This document shows, piece by piece, positions 26,884-34,963 of a DNA stretch of 64,000 nt. The DNA comes from Burkholderia pyrrocinia (GTDB lineage Bacteria; Pseudomonadota; Gammaproteobacteria; Burkholderiales; Burkholderiaceae). The translations under genes and the position numbers were made by a program. Position 1 is the first letter of the stretch; every line of letters begins with the position of its first letter. The notes under the pieces were generated by a model. That model saw only the letters and a program-made list of their open reading frames with translations, was not told the origin of the DNA and did not search any database. The stretch lies in NCBI RefSeq assembly GCF_022809715.1, contig NZ_CP094459.1:2046001-2110000 (forward strand), read 5' to 3'.

Positions 26884-27450
26884 CTACTTCTTCTCCGGCT
26901 CCGTGGAACCCGGCTGCTTGAACGGGAACGTGCTGAACATCGACTTCGCCTGGTTCTGCATCTGTTCCTGCATCTGCACGAACATGTTCTTCGACTGCTC
27001 GATGTAGCTCGTCATCATCCCTTGCATCATCGGCGCCTGCATGTTCATGAACTGCGACCAGACTTCCGGATTCATCGCATTGGTGTCGTACATGTTCTTC
27101 GACTGATCCGCGAGCTTGTTCTGGATGTCGATGAACGCCTGGATGTTCTTTTCCAGGTACGTGCCCATCATGCCCTGCATCGCGTGACCGTAGAAACGGA
27201 TGATCTGCGACAGCATCGACGACGAGAACATCGGCACGCCGCCGCTTTCCTCTTCGAGGATGATCTGCAGGAGGATGCTGCGCGTCAGGTCTTCGTTGGA
27301 TTTCGCATCGACGACCTTGAAGTCCTCCTGCTCCAGTACGAGCTGCTTCACGTCGGTGAGCGTAATGTACGTGCTTGTCTCGGTATCGTAGAGCCGGCGG
27401 TTCGGGTACTTCTTGATGAGCCGTTCGGCCGTCTTCTTTGTAGTAGTCAT
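26884..27450 (-). CDS. phaR: polyhydroxyalkanoate synthesis repressor PhaR
   Basis: A 188-residue PHB-responsive regulator. The conserved N-terminal DNA-binding domain covers about 7-70 (RLIKKYPNRRLYDTETSTYITLTDVKQLV), followed by the PHB-accumulation regulatory domain and a Met/Gln-rich C-terminal helix (about 100-175) expected to bind PHB granules. In relatives, PhaR represses phasin genes and itself until granules titrate it. The ATG at 27450 gives the family N-terminus. It is downstream of phaB on the same strand, separated by 119 bp with a GC-rich hairpin (27489-27516), so it may have its own promoter. Confidence 0.96.
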   Translation of the reverse strand: MTTTKKTAERLIKKYPNRRLYDTETSTYITLTDVKQLVLEQEDFKVVDAKSNEDLTRSILLQIILEEESGGVPMFSSSMLSQIIRFYGHAMQGMMGTYLEKNIQAFIDIQNKLADQSKNMYDTNAMNPEVWSQFMNMQAPMMQGMMTSYIEQSKNMFVQMQEQMQNQAKSMFSTFPFKQPGSTEPEKK

Positions 27451-27488
27451 GTAACGCCTTTCTGTGCAGCGTAGCGCAAGTGACGAAT

Positions 27489-27516
27489 CCCCGCCGCCCG
27501 AACCCGGGAGGCGGGG
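27489..27516. repeat. GC-rich hairpin between phaB and phaR
   Basis: Arms CCCCGCC and GGCGGGG enclose a 14-base loop in the phaB-phaR gap. No T-run follows on the minus strand, so it is more likely an mRNA-stability or partial attenuation element than a full terminator. Confidence 0.4.
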
Positions 27517-27569
27517 GCCTTCGGAACACACCCGGCTGCACGGCCACCCGGCCCGCGCAGCCCGGGCGT

Positions 27570-28310
27570 TCAGCCCATGTGCAGGCCGCCGTTCAGCGAG
27601 AAGTCGGCGCCCGTCGCGAAGCCGGAATCGTTCGACGCGAGCCACGCGACGATCGAGCCGATTTCCTCCGGCCCGCCGAGACGCCGCACCGGGATCGTCG
27701 CGACGATCTTCTCCAGCACGTCGGGGCGGATCGCCTTCACCATGTCGGTGCCGATGTAGCCCGGCGACACGGTGTTGACCGTCACGCCCTTCGTCGCGAC
27801 TTCCTGCGCGAGCGACATCGTGAAGCCGTGAATGCCGGCCTTCGCGGTCGAATAGTTGGTCTGGCCGAATTGCCCCTTCTGGCCGTTCACCGACGAAATG
27901 TTGATGATCCGGCCCCAGCCACGCTCGACCATCCCGTCGATCACCTGCTTCGTCACGTTGAACAGGCTCGTCAGGTTGGTGTCGATCACGGCGGTCCAGT
28001 CTTCGTGCGTCATCTTGCGGAACACGACGTCGCGCGTGATGCCCGCGTTGTTGACCAGCACGTCGATCTCGCCGACTTCGGCCTTGACCTTGTCGAACGC
28101 TTCCTTGGTCGAGTCCCAGTCGCCGACGTTGCCTTCCGACGCGATGAAATCGTACCCGAGCGCCTTCTGGTCCTCGAGCCATTTCACACGGCGCGGCGAG
28201 TTCGGGCCGCAGCCCGCGACGACCTTGAAGCCGTCCTTAAACAGACGCTGGCAAATGCTGGTGCCGATGCCGCCCATCCCGCCCGTTACGTACGCAATTC
28301 GCTGAGACAT
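27570..28310 (-). CDS. phaB: acetoacetyl-CoA reductase PhaB
   Basis: A 246-residue short-chain dehydrogenase that reduces acetoacetyl-CoA to (R)-3-hydroxybutyryl-CoA with NADPH, the second step of PHB synthesis. The cofactor motif TGGMGGIGTSI is at 9-19. The catalytic residues are Ser140, Tyr153 and Lys157, at the same positions as in Cupriavidus PhaB, and the length is identical. The start at 28310 follows GGAGTGA. It lies 106 bp after phaA, with a very stable hairpin between them. Confidence 0.97.
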   Translation of the reverse strand: MSQRIAYVTGGMGGIGTSICQRLFKDGFKVVAGCGPNSPRRVKWLEDQKALGYDFIASEGNVGDWDSTKEAFDKVKAEVGEIDVLVNNAGITRDVVFRKMTHEDWTAVIDTNLTSLFNVTKQVIDGMVERGWGRIINISSVNGQKGQFGQTNYSTAKAGIHGFTMSLAQEVATKGVTVNTVSPGYIGTDMVKAIRPDVLEKIVATIPVRRLGGPEEIGSIVAWLASNDSGFATGADFSLNGGLHMG

Positions 28311-28367
28311 AAATCTCACTCCATTTTTTGGTTTCGAGAGCTGCCGAGGCCCCCTCTGACTTCACGT

Positions 28368-28399
28368 GGCGCCGGCCGAAGCCGCAATCGGCCGGCGCC
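28368..28399. repeat. 11-bp perfect hairpin between phaA and phaB
   Basis: GGCGCCGGCCG pairs with CGGCCGGCGCC around a 10-base loop, 17 bp after the phaA stop on the minus strand. The nearest T-rich stretch on the minus strand is not adjacent, so it is not a canonical terminator. It could stabilise the 3' end of phaCA mRNA or lower phaB transcription. Confidence 0.6.
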
Positions 28400-28416
28400 C
28401 GGATTCGGTTCGCCGG

Positions 28417-29598
28417 TTACGGACGCTCGACCGCGAGCGCGACACCCATCCCGCCGCCGATGCACAGCGACGCCAGCCCGCGCTTCGCATCGCGCTTGGC
28501 CATCTCGTGCAGCAGCGTCACCAGGATCCGGCAGCCCGACGCGCCGATCGGGTGGCCGATCGCGATCGCCCCGCCGTTCACGTTCACCTTCGACGTGTCC
28601 CAGCCCATCTGCTTGTGCACCGCCAGCGCCTGCGCCGCGAACGCCTCGTTGATCTCCATCAGGTCCAGGTCGCCCGGCGTCCAGCCCGCGCGCTCCAGGC
28701 ACCGGCGCGACGCCGGCACCGGGCCCATCCCCATCACGCTCGGATCCACGCCCGCGTTCGCATACGCCTTGATCCGCGCCAGCGGCGTCAGGCCCAGCGC
28801 CGCCGCCTTCTGCGCCGACATCACCAGCACCGCCGCCGCGCCGTCGTTCAGGCCCGACGCGTTCGCCGCCGTCACCGAACCGTCCTTCGAGAACGCCGGC
28901 TTCAGCCCCGCCAGCGATTCCGCCGTCACGCCGTGACGCACGAACTCGTCGGTCGCGAACTGCAGCGGCTCGCCCTTGCGTTGCGGAATCGACACCGGCA
29001 CGATCTCGTCGTCGAAGCGCCCGGCCTTCTGCGCGGCTTCCGCCTTGTTCTGCGACAGCGCCGCGAACGCGTCCTGCTCTTCGCGCGTAATGCCGTATTC
29101 CTTCGCGACGTTCTCCGCCGTGATGCCCATGTGGTACTGGTTGTACACGTCCCACAGCCCGTCGACGATCATCGTGTCGACCAGCTTCGCGTCGCCCATC
29201 CGGAACCCGTCGCGCGAGCCCGGCAGCACGTGCGGCGACGCGCTCATGTTCTCCTGGCCGCCCGCGATCACGATCTCCGCGTCGCCCGCGACGATCGCGT
29301 TCGCCGCCAGCATCACGGCCTTCAGGCCCGAGCCGCACACCTTGTTGATCGTCATCCCGGGCACTGCCGCCGGCAGCCCGGCCTTGATCAGCGACTGCCG
29401 CGCCGGGTTCTGCCCCGAGCCGGCCGTCAGCACCTGGCCCATGATCACTTCGCTGATCTGCTCGGGCTTCACGCCCGCACGCTCCAGCACCGCGCGGATC
29501 ACCGTCGCGCCCAGCTCAGGCGCCGCAATCTTCGCAAGCGAGCCGCCGAATTTGCCGACCGCGGTCCGCGCGGCCGATACGATCACTACGTCCGTCAT
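28417..29598 (-). CDS. phaA: acetyl-CoA acetyltransferase PhaA
   Basis: A 393-residue biosynthetic thiolase condensing two acetyl-CoA into acetoacetyl-CoA for PHB. The active-site Cys88 is in NKVCGSG, His349 in GHPIGASG, and Cys379 in CIGGGMG. Length and residue positions match Cupriavidus PhaA. The start at 29598 is 98 bp after the phaC stop; a hairpin at 29667-29689 lies in that gap. It is clearly different from BktB at 19455-20645, which probably has broader chain-length range. Confidence 0.96.
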   Translation of the reverse strand: MTDVVIVSAARTAVGKFGGSLAKIAAPELGATVIRAVLERAGVKPEQISEVIMGQVLTAGSGQNPARQSLIKAGLPAAVPGMTINKVCGSGLKAVMLAANAIVAGDAEIVIAGGQENMSASPHVLPGSRDGFRMGDAKLVDTMIVDGLWDVYNQYHMGITAENVAKEYGITREEQDAFAALSQNKAEAAQKAGRFDDEIVPVSIPQRKGEPLQFATDEFVRHGVTAESLAGLKPAFSKDGSVTAANASGLNDGAAAVLVMSAQKAAALGLTPLARIKAYANAGVDPSVMGMGPVPASRRCLERAGWTPGDLDLMEINEAFAAQALAVHKQMGWDTSKVNVNGGAIAIGHPIGASGCRILVTLLHEMAKRDAKRGLASLCIGGGMGVALAVERP

Positions 29599-29666
29599 TT
29601 CCCTGTCCTCCAGGCCCGCACGACACGGCGCATCGTTACCGGCCCTGTTAAAAAACTGCGGTGCAT

Positions 29667-29689
29667 CGGACAGCGTGCGCCGCTGTCCG
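29667..29689. repeat. hairpin between phaC and phaA
   Basis: CGGACAGC and GCTGTCCG form an 8-bp stem with a 7-base loop just after phaC on the minus strand. A TTTTTT run follows only after 12 further bases, so any termination would be partial. Confidence 0.45.
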
Positions 29690-29696
29690 GTTTTCG

Positions 29697-31562
29697 TCAA
29701 TCGCGCTGCAATACGTAGCGCCCCGGCGCCGGCTCGATCACCGGGAACTGCGCGGAACCCGGCTTGGCGGGCGGCGCCACCTTGCGGCCGCCGTACTGGT
29801 CGAGCCACTCGACCCAGGTTGTCCACCAGCTTCCCGGCTGCTCGGCCGCACCGGCAAACCAGTCGTCCGCGGCTTCGGGCAGGTCGCTGTCGTTGACCCA
29901 GTAGCTGCGCTTCTTCTTCGCCGGCGGATTGATCACGCCCGCGATGTGACCCGACGCGCCGAGCACGAACTTCAGCGGGCCCGACAGGATCGACGTCGAC
30001 GCGTAGGCCGTCTGCCACGGCACGATGTGATCCTCGCGCGAGCCATAGATGAAGGTCGGCACGTCGATCAGCGACAGGTCGACGGATTCGCCGCACACGG
30101 TCAGCGCGCCCGGCTCGCGCAGCTTGTTCTCGAGATAGGTATTGCGCAGGTACCACGCATACATCGGGCCCGGCAGGCTCGTCGAGTCGCTGTTCCAGTA
30201 CAGCAGATCGAACGGCGCGGGCGTGCGGCCCTTCAGGTAGTTGTCGACGACGTAGTTCCACACGAGGTCGTTCGGCCTCAGGAACGAGAACGTGTTCGCG
30301 AACTCGACGCCGTGCATCAGCCCCGGTTGCGTGCCGTTCTTGCCGCCGATGGTCTGCTCGCGCATCTGCACGTGCGCCTCGTCGACGAACACGTCGAGAA
30401 TGCCCGTGTCGGTGAAGTCGAGCATCGCGGTGAGCAGCGTCATCGACGCGGCCGGGTGTTCGCCGCGCGCGGCGAGCACCGCCAGCGCGGTCGCGAGCAT
30501 CGTGCCGCCGACGCAGAAGCCGAGCGTGTTGATCTGTTCGCGGCCGCTGACCTGCTGCACGGCATCGATCGCCGCGAGCAGCCCTTCGTTCATGTAGTCG
30601 TCCCACGTCTTGTGCGCGACCGATGCATCCGCATTGCGCCACGACACGAGGAACACCTGATGGCCGCTCGACAGCGCGTGCGCGACGAGCGAATTCTCGG
30701 GCTGCAGGTCGAGGATGTAGAACTTGTTGATGCACGGCGGAACGATCAGCAGCGGCCGCTCGAACACCTTGTCCGTCTTCGGCGTGTACTGGATCAACTG
30801 GATCAGGTCGTTCTCGTAGACGACCGCGCCTTCAGTACACCCGAGGTTCTTGCCGACCACGAACTGCGATTCGTCGGTCTGCGAAATCTTGCCGCGCTGC
30901 AGGTCGCCGAGCAGGTTCATCATCCCCTGCCGCAGGCTTTCGCCCTGCGTCTCGAGAATCGATTTCTGCGCGTCGGGATTGAGTGCGAGGAAGTTGCTCG
31001 GCGCGGCGGCGGCCGTCCATTGCTGGACCGTGAACCGAATGCGCTCGCGCGTCTTCGGATCGGTCTGAAGCGCGTCGGCCAGTTCCTGCAGATAGCGCGC
31101 GTTGAGCAGATACCAGGCAGCCGCGAACGCATGCGCCGGCGACGCCTTCCATGCATCGCCGCTGAAGCGGCGGTCCTTCAGTTCGGGCGATTCGAGCTTC
31201 GCGGCGGCCGCCTGCTGCATCAGCGTCATGCAATCGCGCGCGTAGTCGGCCTGCAGTGTCTGCAGCCGTTCGGGCGGAATCGCCGCAACCGGCAGCTTCA
31301 GCCCCGCGAACGGCGACGCCATGCTGCCCAGATCGGGCATCGACGGCACCTGGAACGGAAACGAAGTCGGGAACTGGAATGTCGCGAACGGATTGGCAGT
31401 GGCCGACGCAGTCGCGGCGCGCGCCGGATCTGCAAAACCGCGCCACGCGCTCAACCACGATTCGAACATCTGCTGCATCGGCTGGGCGGCCGGATCGAAG
31501 CCGGTGCTGCCCGTGGAAGTGCCCGCCTGAGCGGACGTCGACGAATTTTTCGATGCTGTCAT
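29697..31562 (-). CDS. phaC: class I poly(3-hydroxyalkanoate) synthase PhaC
   Basis: A 621-residue class I PHA synthase that polymerises (R)-3-hydroxyacyl-CoA on granule surfaces. The lipase-like box GFCVGG holds the nucleophile Cys350; Asp511 (REDHIVPW) and His539 (GHIAGV) complete the triad. The N-terminal 80 or so residues are Ala/Ser/Thr- and Phe/Pro-rich, longer than in Cupriavidus (589 residues). It is the first gene of the phaC-phaA-phaB series. A possible promoter lies at 31688-31715 and a hairpin in the leader at 31648-31667. Confidence 0.97.
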   Translation of the reverse strand: MTASKNSSTSAQAGTSTGSTGFDPAAQPMQQMFESWLSAWRGFADPARAATASATANPFATFQFPTSFPFQVPSMPDLGSMASPFAGLKLPVAAIPPERLQTLQADYARDCMTLMQQAAAAKLESPELKDRRFSGDAWKASPAHAFAAAWYLLNARYLQELADALQTDPKTRERIRFTVQQWTAAAAPSNFLALNPDAQKSILETQGESLRQGMMNLLGDLQRGKISQTDESQFVVGKNLGCTEGAVVYENDLIQLIQYTPKTDKVFERPLLIVPPCINKFYILDLQPENSLVAHALSSGHQVFLVSWRNADASVAHKTWDDYMNEGLLAAIDAVQQVSGREQINTLGFCVGGTMLATALAVLAARGEHPAASMTLLTAMLDFTDTGILDVFVDEAHVQMREQTIGGKNGTQPGLMHGVEFANTFSFLRPNDLVWNYVVDNYLKGRTPAPFDLLYWNSDSTSLPGPMYAWYLRNTYLENKLREPGALTVCGESVDLSLIDVPTFIYGSREDHIVPWQTAYASTSILSGPLKFVLGASGHIAGVINPPAKKKRSYWVNDSDLPEAADDWFAGAAEQPGSWWTTWVEWLDQYGGRKVAPPAKPGSAQFPVIEPAPGRYVLQRD

Positions 31563-31647
31563 TACCTGCCTTACCGGTGATTCGTGAGCGTCTATCGTGA
31601 AATCCTGCTCGCGCGCGGCGTGCCGGTTGCGAGCCGGGCCGTCATGC

Positions 31648-31667
31648 TCTGGAGAGGCGTCTCCAGA
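31648..31667. promoter_or_regulatory. inverted repeat in the phaC leader
   Basis: Perfect 8-base arms TCTGGAGA and TCTCCAGA around GGCG lie 86 bp upstream of the phaC ATG and downstream of the proposed promoter. The element could be an operator or an mRNA hairpin controlling phaC. Confidence 0.45.
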
Positions 31668-31687
31668 TTCTGCCGCAGTGCGGTATT

Positions 31688-31715
31688 TTTATCATTATCG
31701 TTTTCCCCATGTGAA
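31688..31715 (-). promoter_or_regulatory. possible sigma-70 promoter of phaC
   Basis: On the minus strand TTCACA is followed after 16 bp by GATAAA, about 126 bp upstream of phaC. A perfect TTGACA lies 6 bp further upstream but at poor spacing. The assignment is by consensus only. Confidence 0.35.
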
Positions 31716-31921
31716 GCGCCATGTCAAACCGCTGAACATTTCCGCACAGAGATAATCCGTGCGCAACAGACGGGACAAGGGTTTCGGCGAAACATAAAAC
31801 ATTTTGGTCGACTTGACTTCGGGATTTTTCATTCGGCTGCGCATGCAACGCCGCATTGCCGTCTAAATATCGAGATAACCGATTTCGCGACGCAACAAAA
31901 CCATGCGCGCATGCGCATGCG

Positions 31922-32761
31922 TCAATCGGCCAGCCAGATCGCCGCCGCCATGCGGCCCGTCACGCGGTCGCGCCGGTACGAATAGAAGCGCGCGCGTTCG
32001 GTGACCGTACAGGCGGTCCCGCCGCTCACGTGCGCCACGCCGGCACGCGCGAGGCGCAGGCGCGCGAGCGCATGGAGATCGGCGAGAAACTTGCCGGGCG
32101 TGCCGTCGATCGCGACGAACGCACGACGGGTTTCATCATGCTCCGACTGCGGGGCCGTGTCGAGAAACGCGTCGCGCACGTCGGCGCCGACCTCGAACGC
32201 CTGCGGGCCTATCGCCGGCCCGAGGTACGCATGAAGCGTGTCCGTCGCGCCGCCCGCGAGTGCCGCGACGCGCGCCGCGGTCTGCTCGACGATGCCGGCC
32301 GCGAGCCCGCGCCAGCCCGCATGCGCGGCGCCGACCGCGCGGCCCCGCGCGTCGCACAGCAGCACGGGCAGGCAGTCGGCCACCATCACGACGCAGACGG
32401 CGCCCGTCCGGTCCGTGACGCTCGCGTCGGCCCGCACCGGTGCCGCAGCCGCGGGCGCCGCCGCGATCACCTCGTCCGCGCGCACGATCTGCGCGCCGTG
32501 AACCTGCTCGAGCCATGCCGCGCTCGACTGGCCTGCCAGCGCGAGCAAGCGCGCGCGATTCGCGGCGACATGGACGGGATCGTCACCGGTATGCAGGCCG
32601 AGATTCATCCCGCCAGCCAACGCGGCACCGTCCTGCCAGCGCCCGTACGGGCCTTCGCTCACGCCGCCGTCGCGCGTCGTGATCAGCGCGCGCACGCGCG
32701 GCGACACGTGCCAGTCGGGCTGCACGCAGTCCTGCCACGTCAACGGCGCCAGGTTCGTCAT
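31922..32761 (-). CDS. pgeF: peptidoglycan editing factor PgeF (laccase-domain, YfiH family)
   Basis: A 279-residue YfiH/DUF152 protein. The metal-binding residues are visible as His in MNLGLHTGDD, Cys in VMVADCLPVLL and His in GAAHAGWRGL. The family removes misincorporated L-Ser from UDP-MurNAc in peptidoglycan synthesis; purine nucleoside phosphorolysis has also been reported for relatives. The ATG at 32761 is chosen because AGGAG from the rluD 3' end lies 9 nt upstream; a GTG at 32767 abuts the rluD stop but has poor spacing. It is translationally linked to rluD. Confidence 0.92.
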   Translation of the reverse strand: MTNLAPLTWQDCVQPDWHVSPRVRALITTRDGGVSEGPYGRWQDGAALAGGMNLGLHTGDDPVHVAANRARLLALAGQSSAAWLEQVHGAQIVRADEVIAAAPAAAAPVRADASVTDRTGAVCVVMVADCLPVLLCDARGRAVGAAHAGWRGLAAGIVEQTAARVAALAGGATDTLHAYLGPAIGPQAFEVGADVRDAFLDTAPQSEHDETRRAFVAIDGTPGKFLADLHALARLRLARAGVAHVSGGTACTVTERARFYSYRRDRVTGRMAAAIWLAD

Positions 32762-32767
32762 CGGCAC

Positions 32768-33976
32768 TCACTCCTCCTCATCGTCCAGGTACGGCTCATC
32801 GTCGTGATACTCGCCGCCGAAATCGTCATCGTCGTAGACACCGTCGTCGTCATCGAATTCCTCGTCGCCCTGCCCGAAGCCGAGCGCCGCGACGAGTGCG
32901 TTCATGTCGTCCGGCAACGGGCAGCGCCACTGCATCGCCTTGCCGGTGACCGGATGCACGAGGCCGAGCCGCCATGCATGCAGCGCCTGTCGCGCGAACC
33001 CGTCCGGAAGCGGCGCGACCGAGCGCTTGCCGCGCGCGCGTCCGTAGACGGGGTCGCCGAGCAGCGGGTGCCCGGCATGCGCGCAGTGCACGCGGATCTG
33101 GTGCGTGCGGCCGGTTTCGAGGTCGCACTGGATCGCCGAAACCGGCTGACGTTGCCACACGCATGTGTCAACCGTGCGGAAATGCGTGCGCGCGGGCTTG
33201 CCCGACGCGCCCGTGACGACGGCCATGCGCGTACGCTCGCGCGGATCGCGGCCGATCGGCGCGTCGATCGTGCCTTCCTCGGGCATCGTGCCCCACACGA
33301 GCGCGAAATAGCGGCGCTTCACCGTGCGGGCCTGCAGCTGGCGCACGAGGTCCGTCTGCGCGGCCAGCGTGCGTGCCACCACCATCAGGCCGGAGGTCTC
33401 CTTGTCGAGCCGGTGGACGATCCCCGCGCGCGGCAGGCCGGCCGCCGCGTCGCCGTAGCGATGCAGCAGGCCGTTCAGGATCGTGCCGCTCCAGTTGCCG
33501 GCCGCCGGGTGCACGACGAGGCCGGCCGGCTTGTTGATGACGACAAGCGCGTCGTCTTCGTAGATGACGTCGAGCGGCACGGGTTCCGGCGTGAACGCGA
33601 GCTGCTCGGGCAGCAGGTCGGGCACGAGCTCGATCTTCGCGCCGAGCGGCACCGGCTGGCGGATCTTCGCCGGCGCGCCGTCGAGCAGCACGCGCTGCGC
33701 CTCGATCCAGCTCTGCAGGCGGCTGCGGGAGAATTCGGGGAACAGCTGGGCGAGCGCCTTGTCGAGGCGTTCGCCCGCGAGCGACAGCGGCACTTCGACG
33801 ACGCGCGGCGCGTCATCGCCCGCCGCGGACGGCGCTACGGACGGTTGCAATACGTCGCCGGTCAGATCGTCATCGAGGGAATCCCCCGAGGCAGCGTCGG
33901 CGGGCCGACCGCTTGGGCTATAATCTTCGCGATTTGGTGTGCCCGGCTGGGCATTCTGCGAACTTGAACGGGTCAT
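32768..33976 (-). CDS. rluD: 23S rRNA pseudouridine synthase RluD
   Basis: A 402-residue pseudouridine synthase that modifies helix 69 of 23S rRNA. An S4-like RNA-binding domain (about 60-115, [21 protein letters not shown]) precedes the catalytic domain with the HRLDKETSG motif holding the essential Asp. The protein carries a 58-residue acidic, low-complexity N-terminal extension and an Asp/Glu-rich C-terminal tail ([20 protein letters not shown]), both absent from the E. coli enzyme. Its 5' end is 41 bp from the divergent bamD start. It is coupled to pgeF. Confidence 0.95.
   Translation of the reverse strand: MTRSSSQNAQPGTPNREDYSPSGRPADAASGDSLDDDLTGDVLQPSVAPSAAGDDAPRVVEVPLSLAGERLDKALAQLFPEFSRSRLQSWIEAQRVLLDGAPAKIRQPVPLGAKIELVPDLLPEQLAFTPEPVPLDVIYEDDALVVINKPAGLVVHPAAGNWSGTILNGLLHRYGDAAAGLPRAGIVHRLDKETSGLMVVARTLAAQTDLVRQLQARTVKRRYFALVWGTMPEEGTIDAPIGRDPRERTRMAVVTGASGKPARTHFRTVDTCVWQRQPVSAIQCDLETGRTHQIRVHCAHAGHPLLGDPVYGRARGKRSVAPLPDGFARQALHAWRLGLVHPVTGKAMQWRCPLPDDMNALVAALGFGQGDEEFDDDDGVYDDDDFGGEYHDDEPYLDDEEE
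33919..33924 (+). promoter_or_regulatory. possible bamD -10 box inside rluD
   Basis: A consensus TATAAT lies 94 bp before the bamD start, within the rluD N-terminal extension. No good -35 hexamer is seen at 16-18 bp. The bamD promoter must lie within or very near rluD because the genes are only 41 bp apart. Confidence 0.35.
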
Positions 33977-34017
33977 TTAGACTGGGTCACCGAGACTTGA
34001 AGCTAGGACATGCGAGC

Positions 34018-34842
34018 ATGATGAATTCGACCAAACGTACGGCCAGAACCGTCGCCGCCCGGGCTGCGGCGGTAGCGGCCGCGGCCCTCATCGCCGGCTG
34101 CCACGGCTTGCCGCAGAAGCAGGACGAGACGGCTACCTGGTCGAACAACAAATTATACTCAGAGGCCCAGGACGCACTGTCCGGCGGCGACTGGGGCAAG
34201 TGCGCGAAATATTTCGAATCGCTGCAAGGTCGCGATCCGTTCGGCCATTTCGCGCAACAGGCGCAGATCAACGTTGCATACTGCAACTGGAAGGATAACG
34301 AAGCGGCAGCCGCCGACCAGGCCGTCGACCGCTTCATCCAGCTCCACCCCGATCATCCGGATATCCCGTACGCGTACTACCTGAAGGGGATGATCCACTT
34401 CAACGACGATCTGGGCCTGTTCGGCCGCTTCTCCGGCCAGGACATGAGCGAGCGCGATCCGCAGGCGCTGCGCGAATCGTACGATGCGTTCAAGGTCGTC
34501 GTCGACCGCTTCCCGAAGAGCAAGTACGCGCCCGACGCGGCTGCACGGATGCGCTACATCGTCAACGCGCTCGCGTCGCACGAAGTGCACGCGGCCGACT
34601 ACTACTACCGTCGTGGCGCGTATGTCGCGGCCATCAACCGCGCGCAGCTCGCGATCAAGGACTACAAGGGCGCGCCGGCGATCGAGGACGCGCTGCACAT
34701 CATGATCCTGTCGTACGGCAAGCTGAACCAGCCGCAACTCGCCGAGGACACGAAGCGCGTGCTCGCGGGCACGTTCCCCGACAGCCCGTATGTGACCGGC
34801 CATTCGCGCCCCGGTGCGAAGAAGTCGTGGTGGCAGTTCTAA
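34018..34842 (+). CDS. bamD: outer membrane assembly lipoprotein BamD
   Basis: A 274-residue lipoprotein of the beta-barrel assembly (BAM) complex. The lipobox LIAGC places the lipidated Cys at residue 28, and tetratricopeptide-like repeats follow (LYSEAQDALSGGDWGKCAKYFESLQ, then YYLKGMIHFND and KSKYAPDAAARMRYI). Two ATG codons (34018 and 34021) are in tandem; the first is used. BamB, another member of the complex, is encoded at 52329-53474. A bidirectional terminator follows at 34876. Confidence 0.96.
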   Translation: MMNSTKRTARTVAARAAAVAAAALIAGCHGLPQKQDETATWSNNKLYSEAQDALSGGDWGKCAKYFESLQGRDPFGHFAQQAQINVAYCNWKDNEAAAADQAVDRFIQLHPDHPDIPYAYYLKGMIHFNDDLGLFGRFSGQDMSERDPQALRESYDAFKVVVDRFPKSKYAPDAAARMRYIVNALASHEVHAADYYYRRGAYVAAINRAQLAIKDYKGAPAIEDALHIMILSYGKLNQPQLAEDTKRVLAGTFPDSPYVTGHSRPGAKKSWWQF

Positions 34843-34875
34843 AGCGCTGCGCGACGCAACGCCAGTTGCACGAAC

Positions 34876-34905
34876 AAAAAACCCGGCCATCGAGCCGGGT
34901 TTTTT
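34876..34905. terminator. bidirectional terminator between bamD and the helicase gene
   Basis: CCCGGC and GCCGGG with a 6-base loop sit between A6 and T6 runs, serving both the plus-strand bamD and the minus-strand helicase gene. Confidence 0.92.
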
Positions 34906-34963
34906 GTTGGCGCCGCATTGCGGCGGCACAGGCGCGGTCGCGCGGCGGTCGCCGCGCGCGCCG

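Larger units (their letters stand above)
31563..31921. other. intergenic leader and promoter region of phaC
   Basis: This 359-bp gap is AT-richer than its surroundings. It holds the phaC leader hairpin (31648-31667), a possible sigma-70 promoter (31688-31715), a TTGACA on the minus strand (31722-31727), and a TGC-rich stretch near 31838-31860. A run of alternating GCGCATGCGC-like palindromic bases lies near 31903-31920, just after the pgeF stop. No gene is seen. Confidence 0.6.

Noticed and set aside
31838..31860. PhaR binding site
   Set aside because: The stretch is rich in TGC/GCA triplets like reported PhaR targets, but I could not match a defined consensus, and it lies near the pgeF end rather than at a phasin promoter.
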